Assembly (NCBI GenBank): GCA_947628825.1
Contig: CANRBH010000010.1
Location: 1-41,812, forward strand
Origin: an uncultured Clostridia bacterium
Lineage (GTDB): Bacteria > Bacillota > Clostridia > TANB77 > CAG-508
Direction of reading: 5' to 3'
DNA length: 41,812 bases
Of the stretch, positions 9,006 to 19,696 are shown piece by piece. The notes under the pieces were generated by a model. The model saw only the letters and a list, made by a program, of their open reading frames with translations. It was not told where the DNA came from and did not search any database. A program made the translations under genes and the position numbers. How positions within the stretch are numbered: the stretch's first letter is position 1; every line of letters begins with the position of its first letter.

Positions 9006-9629
9006 ATGCTTAAAATAGATGTATATGATGTAAGCGGAAAGAAAGTTAAAGATCTTAGCTTAAATGAAAAAGTATTTGGAATCGAACCAAATGAAAATGT
9101 TGTTCATAGTAGTGTTGTAAATTACTTAGCAAATCAAAGACAAGGAACGCAAAACACAAAAACAAGAGCAGAAGTTTCTGGTGGTGGAAGAAAACCATGG
9201 AGACAAAAAGAAACAGGTCGTGCAAGACAAGGTTCAATAAGAGCACCACAATGGATAAAAGGTGGTATAGCATTAGGACCAAGACCACGTTCTTATGTTT
9301 ATAAAATAAATAAGAAAGAAAAAGAATTAGCAATAAAATCAGTACTAAGCTCAAAAGTTCTTGAAAAAGAATTAGTAGTTTTAGACAAATTACAATTAAA
9401 AGAAATAAAAACAGCTGAAATGGTAAAAACATTAGCTAACCTTAAAGTAGAAGGAAAAGCATTAGTTTTACTACCAGCTAAAGATGAGAACGTAGAAAAA
9501 TCATCAAGAAATATTAAAGGAGTAAAAACTCTAACAGTAGATACAATTAACGTATATGATTTAGTAAAATATACAAAATTAGTTGTAACAGAAGATACTG
9601 TTAAAAAATTAGAGGAGGTGTACGCATAA
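9006..9629 (+). CDS. rplD: 50S ribosomal protein L4
   Basis: GGGRKPWRQKETGRARQGSIRAPQW. Confidence 0.97.
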   Translation: MLKIDVYDVSGKKVKDLSLNEKVFGIEPNENVVHSSVVNYLANQRQGTQNTKTRAEVSGGGRKPWRQKETGRARQGSIRAPQWIKGGIALGPRPRSYVYKINKKEKELAIKSVLSSKVLEKELVVLDKLQLKEIKTAEMVKTLANLKVEGKALVLLPAKDENVEKSSRNIKGVKTLTVDTINVYDLVKYTKLVVTEDTVKKLEEVYA

Positions 9630-9976
9630 TGTTACCAGAAGAAATAATATTAGCTCCAGTAGTTACTGAAAAAAGTAATGATGAAATTCAAATGGGAAAG
9701 TATACCTTTAAAGTTAATAAAAAAGCTACAAAGGTAGATGTAAAAAGAGCAGTTGAAAAACTTTTTGAAGTAAAAGTTCTAAAAGTAAATACAATGACTG
9801 TAAAAGGAAAAGAAAAGAGAGTTGGAAGAAGTGTTGGAAAAACATCAGATTGGAAAAAAGCTATTGTAACAATAGACACTAATCCAGCAGAACAATCTTA
9901 TCTAGCAAAAGGCGGAAAAGAAACTAAAGTTTCTAAGAAATATAAAGACTCAATTGATGAGTTCATGGGAGCCTAA
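9629..9976 (+). CDS. rplW: 50S ribosomal protein L23
   Basis: ILAPVVTEKSNDEIQMGKYTFKVNKKATKVDVKRAVEKLF. Confidence 0.96.
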   Translation: MLPEEIILAPVVTEKSNDEIQMGKYTFKVNKKATKVDVKRAVEKLFEVKVLKVNTMTVKGKEKRVGRSVGKTSDWKKAIVTIDTNPAEQSYLAKGGKETKVSKKYKDSIDEFMGA

Positions 9977-10071
9977 ATTTAGATAAATATCGAGAAATAA
10001 CTCGGATAATAAATACTATCTGTATGTAGAACAGGAAAAAATCTACAAATAAAAAATAAGGAGAATTTAAA

Positions 10072-10899
10072 ATGGGAACAAAAAGATTTAGACCTACAAC
10101 TCCATCATTAAGACAAATGTCAGTATCTGACTATGCAGAAATAACAAAGAAAACTCCTGAAAAATCTTTACTAGCAGTAAAGAAACAAAAATCAGGAAGA
10201 AATGCACAAGGAAAGATAACTGTAAGACATCAAGGTGGAGGAAATAGACAAAAATATAGAATTATTGATTTCAAAAGAAATAAAGAAGATATGAAAGCAA
10301 CTGTTGTTGGAATCGAATATGATCCAAACAGAAGCGCAAATATAGCTTTACTAAAATATGAAGATGGAACTCTTTCATATATATTAGCACCAAAAGGATT
10401 AAAAGATGGAGATACAGTAGTTTCATCAGAAAAAGCTGATATTAAACCAGGAAATTGCATGAGATTAGAAAACATACCAGTAGGTACTCTAATCCATAAT
10501 GTAGAAATCAATCCAAATCAAGGAGCAAAACTTGTAAGAGTTGCAGGACAATCTGCACAACTTATGGCTAAAGAAGGAAGATATGCTCATTTAAGATTAC
10601 CATCTGGAGAAATGAGATTAGTTTTAGCAAACTGCAAAGCAACAATAGGTGTTATCGGAAACGAAGAACACGAAAATATCAAATTAGGAAAAGCAGGAAG
10701 AAAAAGACATATGGGCAAACGTCCAGAAGTTAGAGGTTCTGTAATGAACCCTAATGATCACCCACATGGTGGTGGTGAAGGTAGAGCACCAGTAGGACAC
10801 GCAGGACCAATGACACCTTGGGGCAAACCAGCACTTGGATATAAGACAAGAGCAAAACATAAAAAATCAAATAGACTAATAACAAAGAGAAGAAAATAA
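10072..10899 (+). CDS. rplB: 50S ribosomal protein L2
   Basis: [17 protein letters not shown]...[28 protein letters not shown]. Confidence 0.98.
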   Translation: MGTKRFRPTTPSLRQMSVSDYAEITKKTPEKSLLAVKKQKSGRNAQGKITVRHQGGGNRQKYRIIDFKRNKEDMKATVVGIEYDPNRSANIALLKYEDGTLSYILAPKGLKDGDTVVSSEKADIKPGNCMRLENIPVGTLIHNVEINPNQGAKLVRVAGQSAQLMAKEGRYAHLRLPSGEMRLVLANCKATIGVIGNEEHENIKLGKAGRKRHMGKRPEVRGSVMNPNDHPHGGGEGRAPVGHAGPMTPWGKPALGYKTRAKHKKSNRLITKRRK

Positions 10900-10918
10900 T
10901 GAAGGGAGAGAATAAAAT

Positions 10919-11209
10919 ATGTCAAGATCAAGCAAAAAAATGCCTTTCGTTGCTCCAGAACTTTTAAAAAGAATTGAAGCAATGAATGAAACTGGTGAAA
11001 AACAAGTATTGAAGACATGGTCAAGAGCATCTACAATATATCCACAAATGGTTGGACATACAATAGCTGTTCATGATGGAAGAAAACATGTTCCAATTTA
11101 TATAACAGAAGAAATGATTGGACATAAATTAGGTGAATTTGCTCCTACTAGAACATTTAGAGGACACTCTGGAGCAAAAGCAGCTGACACAACAACTACA
11201 AATAATTAA
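10919..11209 (+). CDS. rpsS: 30S ribosomal protein S19
   Basis: [18 protein letters not shown]...[17 protein letters not shown]. Confidence 0.97.
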   Translation: MSRSSKKMPFVAPELLKRIEAMNETGEKQVLKTWSRASTIYPQMVGHTIAVHDGRKHVPIYITEEMIGHKLGEFAPTRTFRGHSGAKAADTTTTNN

Positions 11210-11245
11210 AAAAATAAAAAATATTTATGAAGGAGGAAACTTACA

Positions 11246-11791
11246 GTGGCAGACGTAAAAGAAAAGAAAGTTACTGAGAAAAAGACAGCTGAAAAGAAAG
11301 TTACAAAAACAGAAACTAAAAAAGAAGTAAAAACTGAAAATAAAGAAGTAGCTAAAAAAGAAACAAAGACAGCTGCTAAAACAGTAGCAAAAACAGAAAG
11401 CAAAGCTACAAAACCAGCAGACAAGAAGCCTAAGAAAGAAAATGTTGAAGCTGAATTATCTGCAAAAGCAGAAGCTAGATATGTAAGAATATCAAGTAGA
11501 AAAGTTGGAATAGTAGCAAAACTAATTAGAGGAAAAAATGTTGATGAAGCTATGGCAATATTAGAATTTACTCCAAAAGCAGGTTCAGAAGTATTAACAA
11601 AATTACTTAAATCTGCAATAGCAAATGCTGAAAATAACAATGGAATGGATCATTCTAAGTTATATGTAGCAGAAGTATATTCTAACCAAGGACCAACATT
11701 AAAGAGAATTAGACCAGCTGCAAAAGGTTCAGCAGTAAGAATTAGAAAAAGAACAAGTAATACAACAATAGTATTAAAAGAACGCAATTAA
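11246..11791 (+). CDS. rplV: 50S ribosomal protein L22 with about 75-aa Lys/Glu/Ala-rich N-terminal extension (GTG start)
   Basis: L22 core from [23 protein letters not shown] to [18 protein letters not shown]; preceded by a low-complexity basic tail. Confidence 0.95.
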   Translation: MADVKEKKVTEKKTAEKKVTKTETKKEVKTENKEVAKKETKTAAKTVAKTESKATKPADKKPKKENVEAELSAKAEARYVRISSRKVGIVAKLIRGKNVDEAMAILEFTPKAGSEVLTKLLKSAIANAENNNGMDHSKLYVAEVYSNQGPTLKRIRPAAKGSAVRIRKRTSNTTIVLKERN

Positions 11792-11818
11792 AATTTAAAA
11801 GAAGGAGGCCTTAACAAT

Positions 11819-12496
11819 ATGGGACAAAAAGTAGATCCACGTGGATTTAGAGTTGGTGTAATAAACGACTGGAGTTCAAAATGGTATGCAGATTCAAAAC
11901 ATTTTGGAGATTATGTTGTAGAAGACCATAAAATCCGTGAATATGTTAAGAAAAAATTATATGTTAGTGGAATTTCAAAAATAGAGATTGAAAGAACACA
12001 AAAATTTGTTAAAGTTAATGTTTTCACATCTAAACCTGGATTAGTAATAGGAAAAGGTGGAAACTTAGCTGAAAGTTTAAAAAATGAATTAGAAAAAATG
12101 ATTGACAAACAAGTTAATCTAAACATTATTGAAGTTAAAGATGTTGACACAAATGCACAATTAGTTGCAGAAAATATCGCAGGTCAACTAGAAAGAAGAA
12201 TTTCATTTAGACGTGCAATGAAACAATGTATGCAAAAAGCTATGAAATCAGGAGCTTTAGGAATCAAATCTTCAGTTTCTGGTAGATTAGGTGGAGCAGA
12301 TATGGCTAGAACTGAGTTCTATAAAGAAGGAACAGTTCCACTTCAAACTTTAAGAGCAAACATTGACTATGGATTTGCAGAAGCTGATACAACTTATGGA
12401 AAAATAGGTGTTAAAGTTTGGATTTATAAAGGTGAAGTTCTTCCAACTAAGAAAAATGTAACGGAAGGAGGAGATAACAATGCCATTGATGCCTAA
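11819..12496 (+). CDS. rpsC: 30S ribosomal protein S3
   Basis: [25 protein letters not shown]. Confidence 0.97.
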   Translation: MGQKVDPRGFRVGVINDWSSKWYADSKHFGDYVVEDHKIREYVKKKLYVSGISKIEIERTQKFVKVNVFTSKPGLVIGKGGNLAESLKNELEKMIDKQVNLNIIEVKDVDTNAQLVAENIAGQLERRISFRRAMKQCMQKAMKSGALGIKSSVSGRLGGADMARTEFYKEGTVPLQTLRANIDYGFAEADTTYGKIGVKVWIYKGEVLPTKKNVTEGGDNNAIDA

Positions 12497-12923
12497 AAAG
12501 ACTAAATATAGAAAACAACAAAAAGGTAGATTAAGAGGAAAAGCAACAAGAGGAAATAAAGTAACAGATGGAGAATTTGGACTACAAGCAACTGAACTTG
12601 GAATGATTACATCAAACCAAATAGAAGCTGCCCGTGTTGCTATGACACGTTACATTAAAAGAGGTGGAAAGGTTTGGATTAAAATATTCCCAGATAAACC
12701 AAAAACAGCAAAACCTATTGGTACTCGTATGGGTAAAGGAAAAGGAAATGTTGAACTTTGGGTTGCTGAAGTAAAACCAGGCAGAGTTATGTTCGAAATG
12801 GGAGGAATTCCAGAAGAAGTTGCAAGAGAAGCTTTGCGCTTGGCTGGAAACAAACTATCTGTTAAATCTAAGTTTGTAAAAAAAGAAACTGAAATAGGTG
12901 GTGATGTAGATGAAGATAAATAA
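12480..12923 (+). CDS. rplP: 50S ribosomal protein L16
   Basis: [23 protein letters not shown]; overlaps the rpsC 3' end (start at 12480 or the internal Met at 12489). Confidence 0.97.
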   Translation: MPLMPKKTKYRKQQKGRLRGKATRGNKVTDGEFGLQATELGMITSNQIEAARVAMTRYIKRGGKVWIKIFPDKPKTAKPIGTRMGKGKGNVELWVAEVKPGRVMFEMGGIPEEVAREALRLAGNKLSVKSKFVKKETEIGGDVDEDK

Positions 12924-13113
12924 AATAAACGAAATGTCTTCACCAGCTCTAGAAAAAGAATTAGGAGAATTAAAATCAGAGCTATTTAAACTAAGATTTA
13001 GTTTAGCAACAAATGGATTAGATAATCCTATGAAAATTAAAGAAGTTAAGAAAGACATTGCAAGAATAAATACAGTTCTAACAAAAAGAAAGTTAGAAGA
13101 AAGTAAAAAATAA
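12910..13113 (+). CDS. rpmC: 50S ribosomal protein L29
   Basis: [43 protein letters not shown]. Confidence 0.95.
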   Translation: MKINKINEMSSPALEKELGELKSELFKLRFSLATNGLDNPMKIKEVKKDIARINTVLTKRKLEESKK

Positions 13114-13152
13114 TAATTATTAAAAAAGAATTCAAGAAAGGAGCATTGCCTA

Positions 13153-13416
13153 ATGGAAAATAGAAATCTTCGTAAAACAATGATTGGTAAAGTTGTATCT
13201 GATAAAATGGATAAAACAGTAGTCGTTGCAGTTGAAACAAAGAAAATGGATAAGACATATGGAAAGACAAAAAAATATACTTACAAATTAAAAGCACATG
13301 ACGAAGAAAATAAATGCCAAATTGGAGATACAGTTAAAGTTATGGAAACAAGACCTCTATCAAAAGATAAAAGATGGAGAGTTGTTGAAATAACAGAAAA
13401 GGCAATAATAAAATAA
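13153..13416 (+). CDS. rpsQ: 30S ribosomal protein S17
   Basis: [22 protein letters not shown]...[23 protein letters not shown]. Confidence 0.96.
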   Translation: MENRNLRKTMIGKVVSDKMDKTVVVAVETKKMDKTYGKTKKYTYKLKAHDEENKCQIGDTVKVMETRPLSKDKRWRVVEITEKAIIK

Positions 13417-13441
13417 TTTATTAAAAAGGAGGAAGTTTACT

Positions 13442-13810
13442 ATGGTACAGCAACAAACTATACTAAAAGTAGCTGACAACACTGGAGCAAAAGAAATTAT
13501 GTGTATCAGAGCTCTAGGTGGTTCATATAGAAAATACGCCGGAGTTGGTGACGTTATAGTTGCTTCTGTTAAAACAGCAACACCAGGTGGCGTTGTAAAA
13601 AAAGGTCAAGTTGTAAAAGCAGTAGTAGTTAGAACTAAAAAGCCAATAAGACGTGCTGATGGAACAGTTGTTAGATTTGATGAAAATGCAGCAGTAATAA
13701 TAAAAGAAGATAAAACACCAACTGGAACTCGTATATTTGGACCAGTTGCAAGAGAATTAAGAGATAATGACTATATGAAAATATTATCTCTAGCACCAGA
13801 AGTTTTATAA
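13442..13810 (+). CDS. rplN: 50S ribosomal protein L14
   Basis: [33 protein letters not shown]. Confidence 0.97.
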   Translation: MVQQQTILKVADNTGAKEIMCIRALGGSYRKYAGVGDVIVASVKTATPGGVVKKGQVVKAVVVRTKKPIRRADGTVVRFDENAAVIIKEDKTPTGTRIFGPVARELRDNDYMKILSLAPEVL

Positions 13811-13827
13811 TAGAAAGAGGTGAAAAT

Positions 13828-14139
13828 ATGAAACTAAGAAAAGGAGATAATGTAAAAGTATTATCTGGAAATGATAAAGGCAAAACAGGTGAAGTTCTTG
13901 AAGTTATTCCTAAACTAAATAGAGTTATTGTTAAAGGTGTCAACATTAGAAAAAAAGCAACAAAACCTAGAAAAGCAGGAGAAGAAGGTGGAATAATCTC
14001 TAAAGAATTCCCAGTAAATGCAAGTAAATTAGCAGTTGTTTGCCCTAAGTGTGGAAAAGCAGTAAAAGTTGGATACAAAGTAGAAGGAGATTCTAAAGTA
14101 CGTATTTGCAGAAACTGCAAAGCAGAACTAAAAAAATAA
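13828..14139 (+). CDS. rplX: 50S ribosomal protein L24
   Basis: LRKGDNVKVLSGNDKGKTGEVLEVIPKLNRVIVKGVN; CPKC/CRNC C-terminal ribbon. Confidence 0.96.
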   Translation: MKLRKGDNVKVLSGNDKGKTGEVLEVIPKLNRVIVKGVNIRKKATKPRKAGEEGGIISKEFPVNASKLAVVCPKCGKAVKVGYKVEGDSKVRICRNCKAELKK

Positions 14140-14167
14140 TTGATGGAAAGGAGGTCTATTTAGACTA

Positions 14168-14710
14168 ATGGAAATATTAAGAGATCAATATAATAAAGAA
14201 ATAGTTCCTTTATTGATGAAAAAATTTAACTATAAATCAGTTATGGAAGTTCCAAGACTTGAAAAAATAGTTTTAAATGTAGGATTAGGAGATTTAAAAG
14301 AAAATCCTAAAGCATTAGAAGGAGCAATAAAAGACATAACAGCTATAACAGGACAAAAACCAGTTGTAACAAAGTCTAAAAAAGCTATTGCAGCTTTCAA
14401 GATAAGAGCTGGAGTAGATATTGGAGTAAAAGTTACATTAAGACAAGGAAAAATGTATGATTTTGCATACAAACTATTCAATGTAGCATTACCAAGAGTT
14501 AGAGATTTTAGAGGAGTATCAAGTGACTCATTTGATGGAAGAGGAAACTACTCAATGGGTGTTAAAGAACAACTTATATTCCCAGAAATTGAATATGATA
14601 AAGTTGATAAAGTAAGAGGAATGGATATTGTTTTTGTTACATCAGCTAAATCTGATGAAGAGGCAAAGGAGCTATTAACTCTTCTTGGAATGCCTTTCAA
14701 AAATAATTAA
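14168..14710 (+). CDS. rplE: 50S ribosomal protein L5
   Basis: [15 protein letters not shown]...[30 protein letters not shown]. Confidence 0.97.
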   Translation: MEILRDQYNKEIVPLLMKKFNYKSVMEVPRLEKIVLNVGLGDLKENPKALEGAIKDITAITGQKPVVTKSKKAIAAFKIRAGVDIGVKVTLRQGKMYDFAYKLFNVALPRVRDFRGVSSDSFDGRGNYSMGVKEQLIFPEIEYDKVDKVRGMDIVFVTSAKSDEEAKELLTLLGMPFKNN

Positions 14711-14734
14711 TGAAGGAGGAAAAAAAGAGATAAT

Positions 14735-14920
14735 ATGGCTAAAAAATCTTTAAAAGTAAAACAACAAAAACCACAAAAATATCAAACAAGAGAATACAAC
14801 AGATGTAAAATTTGTGGAAGACCACATGCTTATATAAGAAAATATGGGATTTGCCGTATATGCTTTAGAGAATTAGCACATAAGGGTGAGATTCCTGGAG
14901 TTAAAAAGGCTAGCTGGTAA
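14735..14920 (+). CDS. rpsN: 30S ribosomal protein S14, zinc (type Z) form
   Basis: [41 protein letters not shown]. Confidence 0.97.
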   Translation: MAKKSLKVKQQKPQKYQTREYNRCKICGRPHAYIRKYGICRICFRELAHKGEIPGVKKASW

Positions 14921-15075
14921 AAAATAAATTAATCAAAAACGAGTAGTAGAAGGCGAACAAGCGAAAATTTTTGAAATAATACTAAGTTGTATATTGAAAA
15001 AATTTTTGTGAAGTTCAACGAACTAATACGAAGTTTTTCATTAATTTTAAATAATAAAAGAAGGAGGGATAAAAG

Positions 15076-15474
15076 TTGAATACAACAGATCCAATAGCAG
15101 ATATGCTAACAAGAATTAGAAATGCAAACAGTGCAAAGCATGCAACTGTTGATGTTCCTGCATCAAATATGAAAAAAGCAATCGCTCAAATCTTAGTTGA
15201 TGAAGGATATATTAAATCTTGTGAAGAAATAAAAGATGAAAAACAAGGAATTATTAGAGTTACATTAAAGTATGACGAAACAGGAAAAAGAGTAATTTCT
15301 GGTTTAAAGAGAATATCTAAGCCAGGATTAAGAATATATGTTTCAAAAGATGAACTTCCACAAGTTCTTAATGGACTTGGTATAGCTTTAATTTCTACAT
15401 CTAAAGGAATTAAAACAGATAAAGATGCTAGAAAAGAAGGTTTAGGAGGAGAAGTCTTAGCTTATGTATGGTAA
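15076..15474 (+). CDS. rpsH: 30S ribosomal protein S8 (TTG start)
   Basis: [39 protein letters not shown]. Confidence 0.97.
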   Translation: MNTTDPIADMLTRIRNANSAKHATVDVPASNMKKAIAQILVDEGYIKSCEEIKDEKQGIIRVTLKYDETGKRVISGLKRISKPGLRIYVSKDELPQVLNGLGIALISTSKGIKTDKDARKEGLGGEVLAYVW

Positions 15475-15550
15475 GACTTGTGAAACAATTAAAAATCAGC
15501 ATCTTGCGTTGTCAAGCTGCGTAAAAATTTAAGAAGGAGGAAAGACCGAA

Positions 15551-16084
15551 ATGTCAAGAATAGGAAAAATGCCTATTACAATACCAGAAGGTGTTACAGT
15601 TACAGTAGAAGGACATCATATTTCTGTAAAAGGACCAAAAGGAACTCTAGAAAGAGAACTTAATCCAAATGTTACAGTTAAAGTTGAAAATAATGTAGCT
15701 ACAGTAGAAATACCATCTGAAGAATATGGAAATTTACATGGACTAACAAGAACATTAGTAAATAACATGGTTCAAGGTGTTAAAGAAGAATATACAAAAA
15801 CACTTCAAATAAATGGTGTTGGTTATAGAGCACAAAAACAAGGAACAAAATTAGTTATGAATTTAGGCTATTCTCATCAAGTTATTATGGAAGCACCTGC
15901 TGGAATTACATTTGATGTTCCAGATGCTAACACAATAGTTGTAAGAGGAATAGACAAAGAATTAGTTGGTCAAACAGCAGCAGTTGTAAGAACAAAGAGA
16001 CCACCAGAAGTATATAAAGGAAAAGGAATTAAATATGCTGATGAGCATATTAGACGTAAAGAGGGTAAGACAGGTAAGAAATAA
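15551..16084 (+). CDS. rplF: 50S ribosomal protein L6
   Basis: MSRIGKMPITIPEGVTV...RPPEVYKGKGIKYADEHIRRKEGKTGKK. Confidence 0.97.
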   Translation: MSRIGKMPITIPEGVTVTVEGHHISVKGPKGTLERELNPNVTVKVENNVATVEIPSEEYGNLHGLTRTLVNNMVQGVKEEYTKTLQINGVGYRAQKQGTKLVMNLGYSHQVIMEAPAGITFDVPDANTIVVRGIDKELVGQTAAVVRTKRPPEVYKGKGIKYADEHIRRKEGKTGKK

Positions 16085-16123
16085 TCGTTAAACAAATAAC
16101 AACTATAAAGAAAGGAGTTTGAA

Positions 16124-16483
16124 ATGATTTCTAAAACAGATAGAAAATTTGAAAGAGATAGACGTCATAAGAGAGTACGTAGAAAAATTAGCGGAACAGC
16201 TGAATGTCCAAGATTATGTATGTTTAGAAGTAATCAAGGAATCTATGCTCAAATTATTGATGATGTAGCTGGAAAAACTTTAGTATCAGCTTCAACATTA
16301 GATAAAGAAGTAAAAACAAAGCATGGAAATTGTGAAGCTGCTAAAGAAGTTGGAAAACTTATAGCTTCAAGAGCTAAAGAAAAGAAAATAAAAGATGTAG
16401 TATTCGATAGAAGCGGATATTTATATCATGGTGTTGTAAAATCATTAGCAGAAGCAGCTAGAGAAGGCGGACTAAATTTTTAA
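16124..16483 (+). CDS. rplR: 50S ribosomal protein L18
   Basis: [34 protein letters not shown]. Confidence 0.97.
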   Translation: MISKTDRKFERDRRHKRVRRKISGTAECPRLCMFRSNQGIYAQIIDDVAGKTLVSASTLDKEVKTKHGNCEAAKEVGKLIASRAKEKKIKDVVFDRSGYLYHGVVKSLAEAAREGGLNF

Positions 16484-16501
16484 GAGAAGGAGGAAAAACA
16501 A

Positions 16502-17008
16502 GTGCAAGGAAGAGAAGAAAGACAAGAAAACGAAACTGAATTAAATGAAAAAGTTGTTGCTATTAACAGAGTAGCAAAAGTTGTAAAAGGTGGTAGAACT
16601 TTCAGATTTAGCGCAGTTGTTGTTGTTGGAGATGGCGAAGGACACGTTGGTGTTGGAAATGGAAAAGCATCAGAAGTTCCAGACGCTATTAAAAAAGCAA
16701 TAGAAGATGCTAAAAAGAATTTAGTAGAAGTTCCAATAGTAGGAACAACAGTACCACACGAATATATAGGAAAATTCGGAAGTGCAAGTGTAGTAATAAA
16801 ACCTGCTGCAGAAGGTACAGGACTTATTACTGGTGGAAGTGTAAGATCAATATTAGAACTTGCTGGTTATAGAGATGTAAAAACTAAAGTTCTAGGATCT
16901 AACAATCCAAGAAATGTTGTTTATGCTACATTAAACGGTTTAAAGAATATGGAAACAATTGAGCAAGTAGCTAAAAAGAGAGGAAAGAAAGTAGAAGATA
17001 TTAGATAG
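16502..17008 (+). CDS. rpsE: 30S ribosomal protein S5 (GTG start)
   Basis: [41 protein letters not shown]. Confidence 0.97.
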   Translation: MQGREERQENETELNEKVVAINRVAKVVKGGRTFRFSAVVVVGDGEGHVGVGNGKASEVPDAIKKAIEDAKKNLVEVPIVGTTVPHEYIGKFGSASVVIKPAAEGTGLITGGSVRSILELAGYRDVKTKVLGSNNPRNVVYATLNGLKNMETIEQVAKKRGKKVEDIR

Positions 17009-17022
17009 GAGGTGTAATCCAT

Positions 17023-17457
17023 ATGAAATTAGAAGAATTAAAGCCAGCACAAAAAGTTGCTAGTAAGAAAAGACTTGGACGTGGAGTTGGCTCAGGACTT
17101 GGAAAAACATCTGGAAAAGGACATAAAGGACAAAAAGCAAGAACTGGCGGCGGAGTTAGACGTGGATTTGAAGGTGGTCAAACACCATTATATAGAAGAT
17201 TACCAAAAAGAGGATTTAACAATAAATTTGCAAGAAATTATACAGAAATAACTTTAACAATGCTTAACAAAGCTACAACTGATGTTGTAGATGCACAAAG
17301 CCTAATAAAAGATGGAATAATTAGCAAAGAAAATGATGGAATAGTAGTAATTGCAACTGGTAAACTAGAAAAGAAACTAACTGTCAAAGCAAAGAGATTT
17401 ACTGCAAAAGCTAAGGAACAAATAGAGTCTTTAGGCGGAAAAGCAGAGGTGATTTAA
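17023..17457 (+). CDS. rplO: 50S ribosomal protein L15
   Basis: KKRLGRGVGSGLGKTSGKGHKGQKARTGGGVRRGFEGGQTPLYRRLPKRGF. Confidence 0.97.
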   Translation: MKLEELKPAQKVASKKRLGRGVGSGLGKTSGKGHKGQKARTGGGVRRGFEGGQTPLYRRLPKRGFNNKFARNYTEITLTMLNKATTDVVDAQSLIKDGIISKENDGIVVIATGKLEKKLTVKAKRFTAKAKEQIESLGGKAEVI

Positions 17458-17458
17458 G

Positions 17459-18784
17459 TTGTTTAAAACTATTATAAATGCTTTTAAAACACCTGAGATA
17501 AGAAAAAAGATATTATACACACTATTATTATTAGTAGTATTTAGATTAGGATGCTATATCACAATACCAATGGTAGATATAGTAAAATTGCAAGCAACAA
17601 TGAATACTTATGCAAATAGTGTAACAGGAATGATTAACATGATATCAGGAGGAGCTTTCTCTAGATTATCAATATTTGCTATGTCAATCACTCCATACAT
17701 TACAGCTTCAATTGTTATCCAACTTTTAGGAATGGTTATACCAGCCCTAGAAAGATTAACAAAGGAAGGTGGAGAAGAAGGAAGAAAGAAAATTGATAGA
17801 TATACTAAATTAGTATCTCTAGCACTAGCCTTAGTTGAAGGTTTAGGAATATATTTCTCATACAAAAGTTCTGGAATATTCATAGAAAATGGAGCACTTA
17901 CAGGATTCGTTGTAGTACTTTCATTGGTAGCTGGAACATCTTTACTTATTTGGTTAGGAGATAAAATATCTAGCAAAGGAATTGGTAATGGTATATCAAT
18001 GATAATATTTGCAGGTATCGTATCAAGCTTACCACAAGCAGTAACAAGCATTGTTGGTCTAGCATTTCCAGATGGAGTATTTAGTACAGTTGGACTAATC
18101 ACAGCAATATTAACAACATTAGGAGTATTACTTCTAGTTGTTGGAGTTGTATTTGTACAACAAGCAGAAAGAAGAGTACCAGTACAATATTCAAAAAGAG
18201 TTGTTGGTAGAAGAATGGTAGGAGCACAAAATACTCATATACCAATTAAACCAGCAATGGCAAGTGTACTTCCAATAATCTTTGCATCTGCATTTATGAC
18301 ATTTCCAGCAATGATAATACAATTATTTGTAAGCGATATTGAAACTAAAACAGGATTTTTAAGAGTTTTATATAATTTATCAATTGCTACATCTTCATCA
18401 CAAGTTGGATGGCAATATACAATAATAAATGCAATTATATATTTACTATTGATAGTTGGCTTTACATATTTTTATACTTATGCAACATTTAACCCAGCTG
18501 AAGTAGCAAATAATATAAAACAAAATGGAGGATTTATTCCAGGAATTAGAGCAGGAAAACCTACAGCTGACTACTTATCATCAGTACTTTCAAAGATATT
18601 ATTATTTGGAGGACTATTCTTATCAGCTATAGCAATACTTCCAATGCTTGCAAGATTCACAGGATTAAATACTGCATTTGGTGGAACATCAATACTAATT
18701 GTAGTTGGTGTTGCAATAGAACTAGGAGATCAATTACAATCACAACTTGTAATGAGACATTATAAAGGATTCTTAGATAAGTAA
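17459..18784 (+). CDS. secY: Preprotein translocase subunit SecY (TTG start)
   Basis: RKKILYTLLLLVVFRLGCYITIP...multiple TMs...VQQAERRVPVQYSKRVVGRRM. Confidence 0.97.
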   Translation: MFKTIINAFKTPEIRKKILYTLLLLVVFRLGCYITIPMVDIVKLQATMNTYANSVTGMINMISGGAFSRLSIFAMSITPYITASIVIQLLGMVIPALERLTKEGGEEGRKKIDRYTKLVSLALALVEGLGIYFSYKSSGIFIENGALTGFVVVLSLVAGTSLLIWLGDKISSKGIGNGISMIIFAGIVSSLPQAVTSIVGLAFPDGVFSTVGLITAILTTLGVLLLVVGVVFVQQAERRVPVQYSKRVVGRRMVGAQNTHIPIKPAMASVLPIIFASAFMTFPAMIIQLFVSDIETKTGFLRVLYNLSIATSSSQVGWQYTIINAIIYLLLIVGFTYFYTYATFNPAEVANNIKQNGGFIPGIRAGKPTADYLSSVLSKILLFGGLFLSAIAILPMLARFTGLNTAFGGTSILIVVGVAIELGDQLQSQLVMRHYKGFLDK

Positions 18785-18813
18785 TGACTAAGCTTAATGA
18801 ATATTTTATTAAT

Positions 18814-18940
18814 AATTAAAAATATTGTAAATTCGGCAGTGCCGCGTAGCGACCAACCGAAGTGAAACGAAGGGCGAATGGAGCAACAACCTTTGGTTTG
18901 TTGCGACAACAAGGCACAGAGAATTACAATATTTTTAATT
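18814..18940. repeat. Imperfect long inverted repeat / MITE- or REP-like hairpin between secY and adk
   Basis: Left arm aattaaaaatattgtaaattc (18814-18834), right arm gaattacaatatttttaatt (18921-18940); GC-rich interior with nested hairpin gcaacaacc-ttt-ggtttgttgc. Confidence 0.6.
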
Positions 18941-18972
18941 TTCACAAATATTATTATGTTAGGAGAAATTTT

Positions 18973-19632
18973 ATGTATATAATAATGTTAGGAGCGCCAG
19001 GAAGTGGCAAAGGTACAATAGGAAAAGAAATCTGTAATAAATTTAATTTAGTTCCATTCTCTACAGGAAATATGTTTAGAGATGAAATTAAAAGAGAAAC
19101 AGAGCTTGGAAAGAAAGCAAATGAGTATATTTCTCAAGGAAATTTAGTTCCTGATGAAGTTACTATTGCTATGGTTCAGGAACAATTATCTAATTTAGAA
19201 AATGTTTTATTAGATGGTTTCCCAAGAACTATAAATCAAGCTGAAAAATTAAAAGAAATATTAAGTAAAACTGGAAAAAATATAACAGCTGTAATAAATC
19301 TAAGAGTTCCAGATGAAGATATAATAAAAAGAACTGCAAGCAGAGTAGTTTGCACAAATAAAGATTGTGGAGCATCATTCAACACTATATTTATGCCTCC
19401 TAAAAAGGAAGGTATTTGTGATGTGTGTGGAGCACCACTTACTGTAAGAGATGATGATAAACCTGAAACAACTAAAAAGAGATTAGAGACTTATTATAAT
19501 AGCACAGAGCCACTAATTTCATATTATGAAAAAGAAGGTTTATTAGAGCAAATAGATATTGATATCTATTCTCCAACAACAAAGGAAGATACAACAAATA
19601 AAGCAATAGAAGCAATAGAAAGAAGATTATAA
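18973..19632 (+). CDS. adk: Adenylate kinase (zinc-lid form)
   Basis: MYIIMLGAPGSGKGTIGKEI...LLDGFPRTINQAE...CTNKDCGASFN..CDVCG; ATG 18973 preceded by aggag RBS, so the 18862 ORF start is too long. Confidence 0.96.
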   Translation: MYIIMLGAPGSGKGTIGKEICNKFNLVPFSTGNMFRDEIKRETELGKKANEYISQGNLVPDEVTIAMVQEQLSNLENVLLDGFPRTINQAEKLKEILSKTGKNITAVINLRVPDEDIIKRTASRVVCTNKDCGASFNTIFMPPKKEGICDVCGAPLTVRDDDKPETTKKRLETYYNSTEPLISYYEKEGLLEQIDIDIYSPTTKEDTTNKAIEAIERRL

Positions 19633-19696
19633 TAGATAGCAATACAAAAAACAGAGCAATAAACAATACAAAGTAGATTATAAAGAAGGAAATAAA

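Noticed and set aside
9055-9432. Long minus-strand ORFs opposite ribosomal genes (also 11206-11640, 13671-14120, 17608-18102, 26868-27383, 39889-40452)
   Set aside because: Leu/Ser/Phe-rich shadow ORFs antisense to confident CDSs, an artefact of A-rich coding strands; no RBS or recognisable family.
17057-17251. 64-aa ORF inside rplO in another frame
   Set aside because: Alternative-frame overlap with L15; low-complexity translation without support.
18862-18972. N-terminal extension of the adk ORF (MKRRANGATTFGLLRQQG...)
   Set aside because: It translates the hairpin element; adenylate kinase homology and the RBS place the start at 18973.
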